A stretch of DNA of 64,000 bases from Ruminococcaceae bacterium Marseille-P2935 (GCA_900104565.1 LT629952.1:682001-746000), one strand, 5' to 3'; counted from the stretch's first letter, positions 34,524 to 46,142 are shown. Numbers and translations are program-made. The notes: a model not told the origin generated them from the sequence alone.

Positions 34524-37500
34524 TTATTCTGCTGCAGAAATGCCAACCATGGTGTCGCTTGGCTGGTCAAATTCCACACTATCATAATCAATAATTCCAG
34601 TACCAGCTGGTACCAGTTTACCAATTATGACGTTTTCTTTCAGGCCGATCAGCGGGTCTACTTTACCTTTAATAGCAGCTTCGGTCAGAACACGGGTGGT
34701 TTCCTGGAAGGAAGCGGCAGACATAAAGGAGTCGGTAGCCAAAGAGGCTTTGGTAATACCCAAAAGAACAGGAATATAGGTGATTGGGCTGCGGTCGCCG
34801 CCATCCATGGCATTCAGCTTCTCAATTTTATCATTTTCCGCTTTTAGTTCAGATTTATCCATATACGAACCCTGGATATAGGATGTGCTGCCCGGATCAT
34901 CCACCTTCACCTTGCGCATCATCTGGCGAACAATAACCTCGATATGCTTATCGTTAATATCAACACCCTGGGTACGGTAAACACGCTGAACCTCTTTAAT
35001 AATATAATCCTGAACAGCCAGTTCTCCACAAACCGCCAAAATCTCGTTCGGTTCTGCAGAGCCTTCAGTAAGCAGATCGCCTTTTTCCACCAGGTCGCCT
35101 TCGTTAACCTTCAGGTTGGTACCATAGATCACCTGACGCTCATAACGATCGCCGGTTTCCTGATCGGTAACAACAATCATCTCATTGCCCTTCGCGTCTT
35201 TTTCGAAGGAAATTACACCCGAGCAGTGAGCTACAATGGCAGAAGCTTTTGGCTTTCTGGCCTCGAACAGTTCTTCAACACGCGGCAAACCTTGGGTAAT
35301 ATCGCTTGCGGATGCAATACCGCCTGTATGGAAGGTACGCATGGTCAGCTGGGTACCCGGTTCACCAATGGACTGGGCCGCAATAATACCAACTGCTTCG
35401 CCTGCTGCAACGGTTTTTCCGTTGGCCAGGTTGGAACCATAGCATTTCGCACAAATTCCGGATTTTGCATGACAGTTGAAAATAGAGCGGATTTTAACCT
35501 TGGTATAGCCGGCATCAACAATACGTTTTGCATCATTTTCGTCAACCAGCTTTTCACGGTTAACAATCACCTCTCCGGTTGCCGGATCGGTTACATCGTC
35601 GGCCAGGTAACGGCCAACAAGGCGCTCTTCCAGGCTTTCAATCACACGTCCGCCATCCACAATCTGTTCTACCCACAGTCCTTCATGGGTACCGCAGTCA
35701 TGTTCGCGAATAATAACATCTTGAGAAACGTCTACCAGCCGGCGGGTCAGGTAACCGGAGTCTGCTGTACGCAGAGCAGTATCGGCCAGACCTTTACGGG
35801 CGCCTCGAGATGAGTTAAAATATTCCAAAATATTTAGGCCTTCACGGTAGTTGGCACGAATGGGAATTTCAATTGCCCTACCGGAGGTATTGGCAATCAG
35901 TCCGCGCATACCGGCCAGCTGACGAATCTGGTCCATAGAACCACGGGCTCCGGAATCGGCCATCATAAAAATGGGGTTCTGCTTGGTAAAGTTGTTCTGA
36001 AGGGCATCCTTTACCTTGGCTGTTGTTTCGTTCCAGGTTTTGATTACCCGCTCATAACGAACATCCTCTGAGATGAAACCGCGCTCATACTGGCGGCGGA
36101 TCTCATCGATCCGTTTTTCGGCCTGCGCAATATACTCGGCTTTTTCAGGCGGAATAACAGCGTCACACACAGCAACGGTAATTGCGCCCTTGGTCGAATA
36201 TTTAAAGCCCTGAGCTTTTATACGGTCCAGTACCTCAGCGGTTTTAGCAGTACCATGGGTACGAATGCAGCGGTCAATAATTTTTCCAAGCTCCTTTTTC
36301 CGTACCAGGAAGGAAACTTCAAAGTTGAACTGTTCCTCCGATTTGGTACGATCTACAAAGCCCAAATCCTGAGGAATCGGATCATTGAAAATAATACGTC
36401 CAACGGTGGCATCAATCAGCTTGCTCACCTTGGTACCGCCAATCTCTTTGGTAACACGAACCTTAATCGGTGCGTGCAGACCAACCACGCCGGTTTGATA
36501 AGCCATAATGGCCTCGTTAAAATCACGGAAGGCTTTTCCAGCGCCAATTTCATCTTCACGTACCATGGTCAGGTAGTAGGAACCAAGCACCATATCCTGT
36601 GTAGGTACGGTAACCGGTTTCCCATCGGAAGGTTTGAGCAGGTTGCCGGATGCCAGCATCAGGAAACGGGCTTCGGCCTGCGCTTCCGCAGACAGGGGTA
36701 CGTGTACCGCCATCTGGTCGCCGTCAAAGTCCGCATTATAAGCGGTACATACCAGCGGGTGCAGTTTCAATGCCTTACCTTCAACCAGGATCGGCTCAAA
36801 TGCCTGAATGCCCAGACGGTGTAGAGTCGGCGCACGGTTAAGCAGAACAGGATGATCCTTAATTACAACTTCCAGTGCATCCCAAACTTCTTTTACCGAA
36901 GCACGCTCTACCATTTTTCTGGCATTTTTAATGTTGGTGGCAAATTTTTGATCCACCAGGCGTTTCATAACAAAAGGTTTGAACAATTCCAGCGCCATCT
37001 CTTTTGGCAGACCGCACTGGTAAATTTTAAGTTCCGGTCCTACAACAATAACCGAACGCCCGGAGTAGTCAACACGCTTACCAAGCAGGTTCTGACGGAA
37101 ACGTCCCTGCTTACCTTTCAGCATGTCGGACAGGGATTTCAGCGGACGGTTGTTGGGGCCGGTAACCGGGCGGCCGCGGCGGCCGTTGTCGATTAAGGCA
37201 TCCACAGCCTCCTGCAGCATGCGTTTCTCGTTGCGTACAATAATGTCAGGTGCGCCCAGCTCCAACAGCTTCTTTAAGCGGTTGTTGCGGTTGATAACCC
37301 GGCGGTACAAATCGTTCAGGTCACTGGTGGCAAAACGGCCGCCGTCCAGCTGAACCATTGGGCGGATATCCGGTGGAATAACAGGAACAACATCCAGAAT
37401 CATCCACTCGGGGCGGTTGCCGGAAAGCCGGAATGCTTCTACAACCTCGAGCCGTTTGAGAATTTTTGCCCTTTTTTGGCCGGTGGAGGTCTGTAAATCA

Positions 37501-38075
37501 TCCTTCAGCTCAGCAGACAGTTCATCCAGGTTAATGTCCTCAAGCAGTTTTTTTACCGCTTCAGCGCCCATCCCTGCAACGAACTCATCTTCATAAGCTT
37601 CTCTTAAATCGCGGTATTCCTTTTCGGAAAGCAGCGTATATTTTTTCAGGTTAGTACGGCCCGGATCAATTACCACATAGGAGGCAAAATAAAGTACCTT
37701 CTCCAACAGTCGCGGGGACATGTTTAAAAGCAGCCCCATACGGGAAGAGGTTCCTTTAAAATACCAGATATGGGAAACCGGGGCGGCCAGCTCAATATGG
37801 CCCATGCGCTCGCGGCGAACCTTTGAGGAGGTGACCTCTACACCGCAGCGCTCACAAACCTTACCCTTGTAACGGATTCTTTTATACCGTCCGCAGTAGC
37901 ATTCCCAGTCCTTCTGCGGCCCAAAAATCCGCTCACAGAAGAGGCCATCACGCTCTGGTTTTAATGTTCTGTAGTTGATAGTCTCGGGCTTCTTCACCTC
38001 ACCGTAGGACCAGCTACGAATCTGTTCAGGTGAAGCTAGGCCGATTTTAATTGACTCAAAAACGTTAAATTCCAT
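34524..38075 (-). CDS. rpoC: RNA polymerase beta' subunit
   Basis: The 1183-residue subunit carries the N-terminal zinc site (CYCGRY and CERCGV), the catalytic magnesium motif [12 protein letters not shown], and the trigger-loop and bridge-helix region ([14 protein letters not shown] to [21 protein letters not shown]), plus the second zinc cluster ([13 protein letters not shown]). The size is normal for Firmicutes, with no large insertion. It follows rpoB by 15 nt. Confidence 0.99.
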   Translation of the reverse strand: MEFNVFESIKIGLASPEQIRSWSYGEVKKPETINYRTLKPERDGLFCERIFGPQKDWECYCGRYKRIRYKGKVCERCGVEVTSSKVRRERMGHIELAAPVSHIWYFKGTSSRMGLLLNMSPRLLEKVLYFASYVVIDPGRTNLKKYTLLSEKEYRDLREAYEDEFVAGMGAEAVKKLLEDINLDELSAELKDDLQTSTGQKRAKILKRLEVVEAFRLSGNRPEWMILDVVPVIPPDIRPMVQLDGGRFATSDLNDLYRRVINRNNRLKKLLELGAPDIIVRNEKRMLQEAVDALIDNGRRGRPVTGPNNRPLKSLSDMLKGKQGRFRQNLLGKRVDYSGRSVIVVGPELKIYQCGLPKEMALELFKPFVMKRLVDQKFATNIKNARKMVERASVKEVWDALEVVIKDHPVLLNRAPTLHRLGIQAFEPILVEGKALKLHPLVCTAYNADFDGDQMAVHVPLSAEAQAEARFLMLASGNLLKPSDGKPVTVPTQDMVLGSYYLTMVREDEIGAGKAFRDFNEAIMAYQTGVVGLHAPIKVRVTKEIGGTKVSKLIDATVGRIIFNDPIPQDLGFVDRTKSEEQFNFEVSFLVRKKELGKIIDRCIRTHGTAKTAEVLDRIKAQGFKYSTKGAITVAVCDAVIPPEKAEYIAQAEKRIDEIRRQYERGFISEDVRYERVIKTWNETTAKVKDALQNNFTKQNPIFMMADSGARGSMDQIRQLAGMRGLIANTSGRAIEIPIRANYREGLNILEYFNSSRGARKGLADTALRTADSGYLTRRLVDVSQDVIIREHDCGTHEGLWVEQIVDGGRVIESLEERLVGRYLADDVTDPATGEVIVNREKLVDENDAKRIVDAGYTKVKIRSIFNCHAKSGICAKCYGSNLANGKTVAAGEAVGIIAAQSIGEPGTQLTMRTFHTGGIASASDITQGLPRVEELFEARKPKASAIVAHCSGVISFEKDAKGNEMIVVTDQETGDRYERQVIYGTNLKVNEGDLVEKGDLLTEGSAEPNEILAVCGELAVQDYIIKEVQRVYRTQGVDINDKHIEVIVRQMMRKVKVDDPGSTSYIQGSYMDKSELKAENDKIEKLNAMDGGDRSPITYIPVLLGITKASLATDSFMSAASFQETTRVLTEAAIKGKVDPLIGLKENVIIGKLVPAGTGIIDYDSVEFDQPSDTMVGISAAE

Positions 38076-38090
38076 TTCGACCCCTTCTTC

Positions 38091-41000
38091 CTACATATTT
38101 TCGTTATCATCAAGATCGTCCAAACCGAAATCAGCAAGGCCGGCAAACAAATCGTCAGGTTCCTCTGCCTCCTCCAAAACGACTTCGTCGTCCAGTTCAA
38201 CATTTTCTATGCCGAAGCTTCCGTCAATTTCAGAGGGGACCGCCACCTGCTCATCTTCAAATACTTCTACAGGGGTGAGGCCCATATTTTCGCCATCGTC
38301 GAAAGTCTGTTTCAGATCAATCTCTTCATTATCCTTATTCAGCACCTTTACATCCAGGCAGAGGGACTGAAGCTCTTTAATCAGCACCTTAAAGGATTCG
38401 GGGATGCCTGGCTTCGGAACATTGCGGCCCTTTACAATTGCCTCAAAGGTCTTTACACGGCCAACTACATCATCTGATTTAACAGTCAGAATCTCCTGCA
38501 GGGTGTAAGCTGCACCATAAGCCTCCAGAGCCCAAACCTCCATCTCACCAAAACGCTGTCCGCCGAACTGTGCTTTACCACCCAGCGGCTGCTGAGTTAC
38601 CAGCGAGTATGGACCAGTGGAACGGGCATGGATTTTATCGTCAACCAGGTGATGCAATTTTAAGAAGTACATGTAACCTACCGTTACGCGGTTGTCAAAC
38701 GGCTCACCGGTACGTCCGTCATACAGCACAGTCTTGCCGTCTTCGTCCAGGCCAGCCTCTCGCAGGCATTCCTGAATATCTGACTCGTGAGCGCCATCAA
38801 ATACGGGGGTCATAATCTTCCAGCCCAAAGCAGCTGCTGCACGGCCCAAGTGAACCTCCAGCACCTGTCCAATATTCATACGGGAAGGTACGCCCAGAGG
38901 ATTCAGCACAATATCAAGCGGACGGCCATCCGGCAGGTAAGGCATATCCTCCTGAGGCAGAATGCGCGAAACAACACCCTTGTTGCCATGACGGCCAGCC
39001 ATCTTATCACCCACGCTGATCTTACGCTTCTGAGCAATATAGCAGCGTACCACCATGTTGACACCAGGAGACAGCTCGTCACAATTTTCCTTGGTGAACA
39101 CCTTTACATCTACGATAATGCCATATTCACCATGGGGTACACGCAAAGAAGTGTCACGTACTTCCCGGGCCTTTTCACCAAAGATTGCACGTAACAGGCG
39201 TTCCTCAGCGTTCAGCTCGGTTTCTCCCTTAGGTGTAACCTTACCAACCAGAATATCTCCGGCACGAACCTCGGCACCGATGCGAATAATTCCGCGCTCG
39301 TCCAATTCTTTCAGCACGTCTTCACCCACGTTAGGAATATCCCGGGTAATTTCCTCAGGCCCCAGCTTGGTATCACGCGCTTCTATTTCATATTCCTCAA
39401 TATGAATCGAGGTATATACATCGTCTTTTACCAGACGCTCATTCAGCAGAACCGCATCCTCGTAGTTATAACCTTCCCAGGTCATAAAGCCGATCAGCAT
39501 ATTCTTACCCAGCGCAATTTCACCGTTGCTGGTAGCAGGACCGTCTGCAATAACCTGGCCCTTGGTTACCCGCTCGCCCACCGAAACGATCGGACGCTGG
39601 TTGGTGCAGGTACCCTGGTTGGAACGCAGGAATTTGATCAAGTGATAGGTCTGCAGTGTGCCTTCATCGGTACGCAATACAATTTCATCTGCTGAAACCT
39701 TATCGACAATACCGTTGTGCTTGGAAAGGACGACTACTCCGGAATCTACCGCGGCCTTGTATTCCATACCAGTACCAACAATAGGAGCTTCGGTTTTTAA
39801 TAAAGGCACTGCTTGACGCTGCATGTTAGCGCCCATCAACGCACGGTTGGCGTCGTCGTTCTCTAAGAAAGGAATCATTGCGGTTGCAACCGAAACTACC
39901 ATCTTAGGCGATACGTCCATAAAGTCAGCCATAGAGGCGGCAACTTCCTGCACGGTGTCGCGGTAACGAACGTTAACCCTGGGTCTAGCAAAGCGGCCCT
40001 CTTCATCCAGAGGTTCATTTGCCTGGGCAACAATATATTCATCCTCTACATCGGCGGTCATGTAAACTACTTCATCCAGCACTTTTCCAGTCTCTTTATC
40101 TACCTTGCGGTAGGGAGCCTCAATAAAGCCGTACTGATTGATCCGGGCAAAGGTTGCCAGGTAAGAGATTAGGCCGATGTTGGGGCCTTCAGGGGTCTCA
40201 ATCGGGCACATGCGGCCGTAGTGGCTGTAGTGAACGTCACGCACTTCAAATCCGGCGCGGTCACGGGACAAACCACCGGGCCCCAGCGCAGAAAGGCGGC
40301 GCTTGTGGGTCAGTTCTGCCAGGGGATTGTTCTGATCCATGAACTGCGAAAGGGGTGAAGAACCGAAAAACTCTTTAATAGAAGCCACAACCGGGCGGAT
40401 ATTGATCAGCGCCTGCGGGGTTACCACATCCATATCCTGAACCTGGGTGGTCATTCTTTCACGAATAACACGCTCCATTCTGGAAAAACCAATACGGAAC
40501 TGGTTCTGCAGCAGCTCGCCTACAGAACGAATACGACGGTTGCCCAGGTGGTCAATGTCATCGGTGGTGCCAATACCACAGGGCAGGCCGCACAAATAGT
40601 TGACCGTTACCAGAATATCGTCAATGGTAATATGTTTGGGAACCAAATCGTCGGCACGCTGACGGATCATATCTTTTAACGCATCCTCGTCGTCGCCGCA
40701 GGCATCCAAAATTTCGGTCAGAACCGAAAAACGAACCTTTTCGCGAATACCAAGCTCGGTACAGTCAAAAGAGACATAGTCCTGAATATCAACCATGCCA
40801 TTAGAGATGACTTTGACAATCTTCTCTTCGCTTACAGCAATATAAACCAGGCTTACGCCGGCTTTTTCCAAAGCCCAAGCCTTTTCGCGGGTGAGCACCT
40901 CTCCCGCTTCTGCCATAATTTCACCGGTTAAGGGGTTAACGACAGCCTCGGCCAGTGTCTTTCCAGAAATGCGAACAGCAAGGCCGAGTTTTTTATTGTA

Positions 41001-41846
41001 TTTATATCTTCCCACCCGGGAAAGATCATATCTACGCGCGTCAAAAAACAGTGTATCGATATGGGAACGAGCACTGTCAACGGTTGGCGGTTCACCGGGA
41101 CGAAGTTTGCGGTAAACCTCCAGCAAAGCTTCTTCGGTATTTTTAGTGGTATCTTTCTCCAAGGTAGCAAGCAGCAAAGGATCCTCGCCAAAGAAGTTCA
41201 GGATCTCATCGTTGGTGCCAAGGCCCAAGGTACGGATAAAAGTGGTAACCGGAATTTTGCGGTTTTTATCGATGCGCACATAAAACACATCATTGGAATC
41301 GCATTCGTATTCCAGCCATGCGCCACGGTTTGGAATAACCGTACAGCTGAACAATTCCTTACCGGAATTATCCCTGCTGGAACCATAGTACACTCCAGGG
41401 CTTCTAACCAGCTGCGAAACAATGCAGCGCTCCGCACCGTTAATAATAAAGGTGCCGGCGTCGGTCATAAGCGGAAAATCCCCCATAAAAATATCCTGCT
41501 CTTTAATTTCGCCAGTCTCTTTATTCAGTAAGCTCGCGCGTACCCGAAGCGGCGCCGCAAAGGTGGCATCCCTGCTTTTACATTCCTCAATGGAGTATTT
41601 TGGCTTATCGTCTAAACGGTAGTCGATGAAATTCAGGACCAGATTTCCCTGATAATCCGTAATTTCCGATATATCACGGAAAACCTCCTTCAAACCCTCG
41701 TCAAGAAACCATTGGTACGAGTTCTTCTGCACCTCGATGAGGTTAGGCATTTCCAGAACTTCATTGATTCTTGAGAAGCTCATACGGACATTTTTGCCCA
41801 GTTGTACCGGTTTGACATTTACCATAGGCTCACTCACTCCATTCAT
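38091..41846 (-). CDS. rpoB: RNA polymerase beta subunit
   Basis: The 1251-residue subunit has the usual blocks, including the rifampicin pocket [20 protein letters not shown] with the Gln, Asp, His, Arg and Ser positions wild type, so it should be rifampicin-sensitive. The C-terminus is an acidic tail ([20 protein letters not shown]) typical of Clostridia. I kept the ATG at 41846 (AGGA 5 nt upstream); an ATG at 41825, giving MVNVKPVQL, is an equally reasonable start. rplJ and rplL do not precede it; it has its own consensus promoter. Confidence 0.98.
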   Translation of the reverse strand: MNGVSEPMVNVKPVQLGKNVRMSFSRINEVLEMPNLIEVQKNSYQWFLDEGLKEVFRDISEITDYQGNLVLNFIDYRLDDKPKYSIEECKSRDATFAAPLRVRASLLNKETGEIKEQDIFMGDFPLMTDAGTFIINGAERCIVSQLVRSPGVYYGSSRDNSGKELFSCTVIPNRGAWLEYECDSNDVFYVRIDKNRKIPVTTFIRTLGLGTNDEILNFFGEDPLLLATLEKDTTKNTEEALLEVYRKLRPGEPPTVDSARSHIDTLFFDARRYDLSRVGRYKYNKKLGLAVRISGKTLAEAVVNPLTGEIMAEAGEVLTREKAWALEKAGVSLVYIAVSEEKIVKVISNGMVDIQDYVSFDCTELGIREKVRFSVLTEILDACGDDEDALKDMIRQRADDLVPKHITIDDILVTVNYLCGLPCGIGTTDDIDHLGNRRIRSVGELLQNQFRIGFSRMERVIRERMTTQVQDMDVVTPQALINIRPVVASIKEFFGSSPLSQFMDQNNPLAELTHKRRLSALGPGGLSRDRAGFEVRDVHYSHYGRMCPIETPEGPNIGLISYLATFARINQYGFIEAPYRKVDKETGKVLDEVVYMTADVEDEYIVAQANEPLDEEGRFARPRVNVRYRDTVQEVAASMADFMDVSPKMVVSVATAMIPFLENDDANRALMGANMQRQAVPLLKTEAPIVGTGMEYKAAVDSGVVVLSKHNGIVDKVSADEIVLRTDEGTLQTYHLIKFLRSNQGTCTNQRPIVSVGERVTKGQVIADGPATSNGEIALGKNMLIGFMTWEGYNYEDAVLLNERLVKDDVYTSIHIEEYEIEARDTKLGPEEITRDIPNVGEDVLKELDERGIIRIGAEVRAGDILVGKVTPKGETELNAEERLLRAIFGEKAREVRDTSLRVPHGEYGIIVDVKVFTKENCDELSPGVNMVVRCYIAQKRKISVGDKMAGRHGNKGVVSRILPQEDMPYLPDGRPLDIVLNPLGVPSRMNIGQVLEVHLGRAAAALGWKIMTPVFDGAHESDIQECLREAGLDEDGKTVLYDGRTGEPFDNRVTVGYMYFLKLHHLVDDKIHARSTGPYSLVTQQPLGGKAQFGGQRFGEMEVWALEAYGAAYTLQEILTVKSDDVVGRVKTFEAIVKGRNVPKPGIPESFKVLIKELQSLCLDVKVLNKDNEEIDLKQTFDDGENMGLTPVEVFEDEQVAVPSEIDGSFGIENVELDDEVVLEEAEEPDDLFAGLADFGLDDLDDNENM

Positions 41847-41985
41847 CTATTTCCTGCTTGTGCAAATATGACATAGTTGCTGATTAATAATCAATAAATT
41901 TGCAAAAACTTATTGATTTTTCTTACACCATCTGGTACAATACTTAAGTACAGAGGCATAACTAGCCATTATAATACATTTAGTT

Positions 41986-42014
41986 ATTATATAACATTTT
42001 GTAAATGGTGTCAA
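41986..42014 (-). promoter_or_regulatory. Consensus sigma-A promoter of rpoB-rpoC
   Basis: Minus-strand TTGACA (42014-42009), 17-bp spacer and TATAAT (41991-41986), an exact consensus match. The leader to rpoB is about 135 nt and A/T-rich. The rest of the roughly 475-nt region upstream of rpoB holds only two hairpins. Confidence 0.9.
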
Positions 42015-42110
42015 TGTTTAATTATAATTCATTGGCAATTTTTTTACAAGAGGCATCTGCAAAATAAGCAGGTGTTTATTTTTAGCCAAAATTCTATAAC
42101 AGACGCAAAA

Positions 42111-42140
42111 CCTCTACGGTAACTGCCGTAGAGGCTTTTT
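42111..42140. terminator. Bidirectional hairpin upstream of the rpoB promoter
   Basis: A perfect 9-bp stem (CCTCTACGG with CCGTAGAGG) and 6-nt loop. The plus strand continues with CTTTTTT, the minus strand with TTTTG. On the minus strand it backs up the lipoprotein terminator and insulates rpoB; no plus-strand gene precedes it. Confidence 0.55.
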
Positions 42141-42268
42141 TATGTAAAGCATTTCTATTTTTGGCCAAAATTTGGAAATTATACAATTTGTTTCTGCACT
42201 GCTTTACATCCCATACCATCCAGCCATTTTGTGTTTTGTTAATGCCGAATTGGCCAGCAAAGAAAAAT

Positions 42269-42304
42269 AAATCGGATTCCGCCAGCTAGTGCAGAATCCG
42301 ATTT
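42269..42304 (-). terminator. Terminator after the lipoprotein gene
   Basis: A perfect 11-bp stem (AAATCGGATTC with GAATCCGATTT), 14-nt loop and ATTTTTC on the minus strand, 17 nt after the stop. Confidence 0.8.
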
Positions 42305-42321
42305 GCTCTTTTTATAAAAAA

Positions 42322-42990
42322 TTATGCAAACTGTACATTCTCCAGAATGCCGATACCTTCTTCCATGCCTGCTTCATCATAGGCGGAAAATACAGCAATT
42401 ACAACGGCGCCATTAACCGTATAAAGGCTATACGCCTGGGAAACATGCACATTGTCAAATACCATACCAGAAATTTCGCCATCCAGAATTACTTCTACGC
42501 TCGCCATTACAACATCATGCCCGTTAATTTTTTTGCTTTCGGCAGGCTGAACGGTTGCTTTTGCACCCAACGCAGCATAGCTTTCTTCAAACTGATCTGC
42601 CAGCATTGCAGCATACTCCAACGGCTTCATACCGTTCAAAGCTTTTTCGGAGGCTACCTGAACAAACATATTAGACGTTCCCAATTCAGTCTGTTCGCCC
42701 ATTGCCATAAATAAATAGCCAATTTCGCCCGATTCGATGTGGCTTTGTATCTGCTTAGCGGCAGCCTCCCCTTGGGTTGCTTCAATTGTCTGAATCTGAT
42801 TGTCCAGTGTACTGTCCGGATCAAATACTGTCCATCCATCCGGTAACACATAACTGAGTTTAAGAGCATCGTTGGTATAAGTTTGACCGTCTACTTTACC
42901 TGCTTTTACTGTATCTGGTATTGAAACCGCCTTACCACAGCCGGTAAGAACCACCAACAGTGCAACTAAAAGCGCACTAATTTTTTTCAT
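42322..42990 (-). CDS. Small lipoprotein of unknown function
   Basis: The 222-residue product has a clear lipoprotein signal (MKKISALLVALLVVLTGCGK) and should be anchored outside the membrane. The body starts with LKLSYVLPDGWTVFDPD, a pattern seen in PsbP-like or DUF-type extracytoplasmic lipoproteins of Clostridia, and continues with two halves of alternating strands (INGHDVVMASVEVILDGE and YTVNGAVVIAVFSA). I chose the ATG at 42990 after GAGGGGC. It is a single gene between the LysO pair and its own terminator. No function is assigned. Confidence 0.8.
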   Translation of the reverse strand: MKKISALLVALLVVLTGCGKAVSIPDTVKAGKVDGQTYTNDALKLSYVLPDGWTVFDPDSTLDNQIQTIEATQGEAAAKQIQSHIESGEIGYLFMAMGEQTELGTSNMFVQVASEKALNGMKPLEYAAMLADQFEESYAALGAKATVQPAESKKINGHDVVMASVEVILDGEISGMVFDNVHVSQAYSLYTVNGAVVIAVFSAYDEAGMEEGIGILENVQFA

Positions 42991-43074
42991 TGTTCTGCCC
43001 CTCATTTCATACAATTTTTTTTCTTTTTAAACGAATAGAAATATTATAAAACTTATTATTTATCTCCGCAATAT

Positions 43075-43680
43075 TTATCCTGCTAAAAATTGATAAAGAA
43101 AAGTAATCAAAATTGGTACCATTGCCGTGCAGATCACCCCGCTGATTACCGACAAAACGGCTGTGGTCTCATCGGTCGAGCGGGCGATAATCGGCAAGCA
43201 GGTATCCATGGCTGTTGCCCCTGCCGGAGCAATTGCTGTATAGTAACCGAGGTATTTTGCTATAAATGGAATACAGATAAAAGAGAGCAGCTCGCGAAAA
43301 ATGTTGGCCAAAAATGCCGTTGTTCCCAACTGGGCGCCGCCTAACCCCCTCAGCATTACGGCAGACAAGCTGTACCAGCCCATACCCGCTCCAATAGCGC
43401 CGCTCTGATTCATGGGCATGCCCAAAGCAAACCCCAGCAGAATTCCAGAGCCAATCGAACCAACCGCAATTCCAAAAGGAATAATCAGCACCTTAATATG
43501 GTATTCTTTCATTTTATAAAGAGCCGCCTTATTGCTGCCTACATCAATTCCAACAGAAAAAACCAGAATTTTAAGCGCTATGGATACCAGTTGATCCATA
43601 TACTGTACAATTTCGGGGGAAAACAAAAATCTTCCGCAGAGGATCCCGGCCAGCAAACTCCCCAATGCCGCATAGATCAC
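43075..43680 (-). CDS. LysO-family exporter, C-terminal half
   Basis: The 201-residue membrane protein matches the C-terminal part of LysO (YbjE, DUF340), an L-lysine exporter in Escherichia coli. It has about five or six helices and the conserved segments FSVGIDVGSN, GAGMGWYSLS and GATAMDTCLPIIARSTDE. It starts at GTG 43680 inside the stop of the N-terminal half (GTGA overlap), with AAGGGGG upstream. The two halves together make one LysO-length transporter, so it is a split-gene form rather than a broken gene; the overlap keeps both frames intact. The substrate is inferred from the family. Confidence 0.88.
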   Translation of the reverse strand: MIYAALGSLLAGILCGRFLFSPEIVQYMDQLVSIALKILVFSVGIDVGSNKAALYKMKEYHIKVLIIPFGIAVGSIGSGILLGFALGMPMNQSGAIGAGMGWYSLSAVMLRGLGGAQLGTTAFLANIFRELLSFICIPFIAKYLGYYTAIAPAGATAMDTCLPIIARSTDETTAVLSVISGVICTAMVPILITFLYQFLAG

Positions 43681-43973
43681 TGCTTTTCCCCCTTTCTCTT
43701 CAGAAAAAGACGAACCAATATGTACACCATTACAATTGAGCCTAATACTGTAACTAGAGCAAACAAAAAGCCCTGCCAGCCGGCCTGCTTCATATCCTCC
43801 ACAAAGGTTGGGCTCCCACCCAGAGAAACCCCCATGGTAAACAAAGTGAGTGAAATTCCCACCGTTTGCAGAATATTGTTATATTTCAGCCATTTCTTTG
43901 GGAAGAAGGTAAGCCCTAATCCAATTCCAATTAATAAAAACACCAGAATCGCAAACGAACCAAGCAAATCCAT
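43677..43973 (-). CDS. LysO-family exporter, N-terminal half
   Basis: A 98-residue protein with three hydrophobic helices, corresponding to the N-terminal domain of LysO (ILQTVGISLTLFTMGVSLG is the recognisable block). It is translated first and coupled to the C-terminal half by a 4-nt overlap. GAGGGG precedes the ATG. The genes presumably assemble into one transporter. Confidence 0.85.
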   Translation of the reverse strand: MDLLGSFAILVFLLIGIGLGLTFFPKKWLKYNNILQTVGISLTLFTMGVSLGGSPTFVEDMKQAGWQGFLFALVTVLGSIVMVYILVRLFLKRKGEKQ

Positions 43974-44040
43974 TCTTTCATCCCCTCTCTTTTTATCCTA
44001 TGATATTGCTCTCTTGCAGGTGAGGCATTTTGCCCAAAAG

Positions 44041-44068
44041 AAAGCATCTGCTATAAAACAGATGCTTT
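44041..44068 (-). terminator. Terminator after the M18 aminopeptidase gene
   Basis: A perfect 10-bp stem (AAAGCATCTG with CAGATGCTTT) and 8-nt loop, then CTTTTGG on the minus strand, 34 nt after the stop. Confidence 0.65.
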
Positions 44069-44102
44069 TGAATAGCTTTTTGTTTAAAAAACGCAAAAAC
44101 TC

Positions 44103-45509
44103 TTATTTTGCTGCGGCAAACTCATAGAACGCCCGGTAGGTCATATAGGTGTCCAATTTAGAAACAACCTCAAACGGGGAATGCATAGACAGTACCGCTA
44201 CACCAATGTCAACCACGTCTACATTGAGCTTGGAAATATATTTGGCAACTGTACCGCCGCCGCCTGCATCTACCTTGCCCAGCTCACAGGTCTGCCACAG
44301 AACATTCTTTTCATCCAGTATATTGCGTACATACGCCATAAATTCTGCTGTGGCCTCATTGGTGGAATACTTGCCGCCGCTGCCGGTATATTTCATAACC
44401 GCTACGCCATAGTTAAGGTAAGCGGAGTTCCGTTTTTCAGAAACATCCGAGAAGGTGGGGTCATATGCTGCGGCTACGTCTGCAGACAGACATTTAGAAT
44501 TAGAAAGCACTACACGTCCAGGTATCCCTTGCTGTTCTGCTAAATCAGCAATAAAATATTCCAGAACCCTGGACTGCATTCCGGTATTTCCGTCAGATCC
44601 GGTTTCTTCCTTATCTGCCAAAACAGTAACGGTGGTATACGCAGGGCTGGTTACATCCATAGCTGCGCGCAGTGAGGTATATGCGCAAATGCGGTCATCA
44701 TGGCCGTAGCCGCCAATCATGCTGCGGTCAAAACCAAGGTCTTTCGTTTGAAACGCCGGTACCAGCATCAGCTCTGCTGACAGGAAGTCCGGTTCTGAAA
44801 TATCGTACTTTTCTTTTAATAAAGAGATAATATACAGCTTTACACGTTCACTGGCCTTGTCGTCCTTGAACATGCGGCTGCCTACTAAAACGTTTAGTTC
44901 TTCACCCTTTAAACCGTCCTGTAGCGTGCGCGCCATCTGCTCTTTGCCAAGATGAGGCAGCAGGTCGGTAATGCAGAACACAGGGTCGCTTTCTGCTTCT
45001 CCGATGTTCACTTTCACCATAGTGCCGTCCCGCTTAACCACAACACCGTGCAGCGCCAGAGGAATAGTCCCCCACTGGTAACGCTTAATTCCGCCGTAAT
45101 AATGGGTTTTAAAGAGCGCTAACTGCGCTTCTTCATACAGGGGACGAGGTTTTAAATCAAGCTTTGGCGAATCGATGTGGCTTGCCATAATGCGCACCCC
45201 TTTTTCGATCGGCTGGGTGCCTATCGTGGCAAACAGCAGCGCCTTCCCTCGATTGTTGATATATACTTTGTCACCTGCAGAATAGTTTTGATTGCGGTCA
45301 AATGGGGTATACCCAGCTTTTTCAAGCATCTCAACGGTGTAATCCACCGTTTCCCGCTCGGTTTTGCATGCGTTTAAAAAAGCTTTATACTCTTCACAAA
45401 AGGCATCGGCCCTTGCAGCCTCATCATCGCTGATCAGGTCCCAACCGTTTTTGTTGTTAATTAAAAGTTCGTCCTGCAAAAGCTGGCCTTTACTCTTCTC
45501 GTTCTCCAT
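44103..45509 (-). CDS. M18 family aminopeptidase
   Basis: A 468-residue zinc aminopeptidase of the M18 (aspartyl aminopeptidase/Lap4) family, which trims N-terminal residues from peptides in the cytoplasm. Metal and catalytic motifs are visible: MASHIDSPKLDLK, DKEETGSDGNTG, the NYGVAVMKYTG block and SMHSPFEVVSKLD near the end. I chose the ATG at 45509, 7 nt after GGAGG; an in-frame start 10 codons upstream lacks a site. Confidence 0.93.
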   Translation of the reverse strand: MENEKSKGQLLQDELLINNKNGWDLISDDEAARADAFCEEYKAFLNACKTERETVDYTVEMLEKAGYTPFDRNQNYSAGDKVYINNRGKALLFATIGTQPIEKGVRIMASHIDSPKLDLKPRPLYEEAQLALFKTHYYGGIKRYQWGTIPLALHGVVVKRDGTMVKVNIGEAESDPVFCITDLLPHLGKEQMARTLQDGLKGEELNVLVGSRMFKDDKASERVKLYIISLLKEKYDISEPDFLSAELMLVPAFQTKDLGFDRSMIGGYGHDDRICAYTSLRAAMDVTSPAYTTVTVLADKEETGSDGNTGMQSRVLEYFIADLAEQQGIPGRVVLSNSKCLSADVAAAYDPTFSDVSEKRNSAYLNYGVAVMKYTGSGGKYSTNEATAEFMAYVRNILDEKNVLWQTCELGKVDAGGGGTVAKYISKLNVDVVDIGVAVLSMHSPFEVVSKLDTYMTYRAFYEFAAAK

Positions 45510-45557
45510 ACTTTTCCTCCATTCTTTCCTTCTTAGCAACTTCTAAAAAGGAACTTA

Positions 45558-46142
45558 CTATTTGCTGAGCTGATACAATGTTTTATAAATCTGTGCTGTT
45601 TCCAACACTTTTTTAACATACCCCCTGGTATCTCCATAAGGAATATACTGAAGCAGAACCCCGTCGCTGGAATACCCGCTGTCTCCCAGCCATTTTTTTA
45701 CAGTCCCCCATCCGGCATGATAAGCTGCAAGCGCAGTATCTACCGATTGAAATTCGTCGATCAATAGCGAAAGCATATACGTCCCGCAGATAATATTCGT
45801 CTCCGGGTCAAACAGGTCATCCCCCAAATGTTCCGGGTAATTGTCACCAAAACGGAATCTGACCCATTCAAAGGATTCATCTGTCAGCTGCATAAGCCCC
45901 TTTGCACCTATACTGGACTCGGCCCCTGGCCGAAAGCTGCTTTCGGTGCGAACTACCGCAAACACAAGTTCGGCCGGCACACCATACTTCCGGCTGGCAT
46001 CTTCAATCACAGATTCGTAATGTACCGGGTAAATTTGCCGGTAGTACCGGTTGGTTGCAAAACGGATCATCCAAAAACTTGCAGCCAACATAAGAATAAA
46101 GACAAGTAAACTTACAAGCTGCCTGCTTACAGATCTTTTCAT
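45558..46142 (-). CDS. Membrane-anchored lytic transglycosylase (SLT domain)
   Basis: The 194-residue protein has an N-terminal membrane helix (about residues 11-27) and an extracellular SLT domain that cleaves peptidoglycan glycan strands. The catalytic glutamate is in AVVRTESSF, followed by IGAKGLMQLT and the AAYHAGWGTVKKWL block. It starts directly at the coaE stop (TAGATG), the third gene of a tight group of tRNA modification, coenzyme A and cell-wall genes. This yrvJ/slt-like neighbour of coaE is a common arrangement in Clostridia. Confidence 0.93.
   Translation of the reverse strand: MKRSVSRQLVSLLVFILMLAASFWMIRFATNRYYRQIYPVHYESVIEDASRKYGVPAELVFAVVRTESSFRPGAESSIGAKGLMQLTDESFEWVRFRFGDNYPEHLGDDLFDPETNIICGTYMLSLLIDEFQSVDTALAAYHAGWGTVKKWLGDSGYSSDGVLLQYIPYGDTRGYVKKVLETAQIYKTLYQLSK

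Noticed and set aside
34944-35813. A 289-codon plus-strand frame over rpoC
   Set aside because: Antisense to conserved rpoC codons, with no ribosome binding site.
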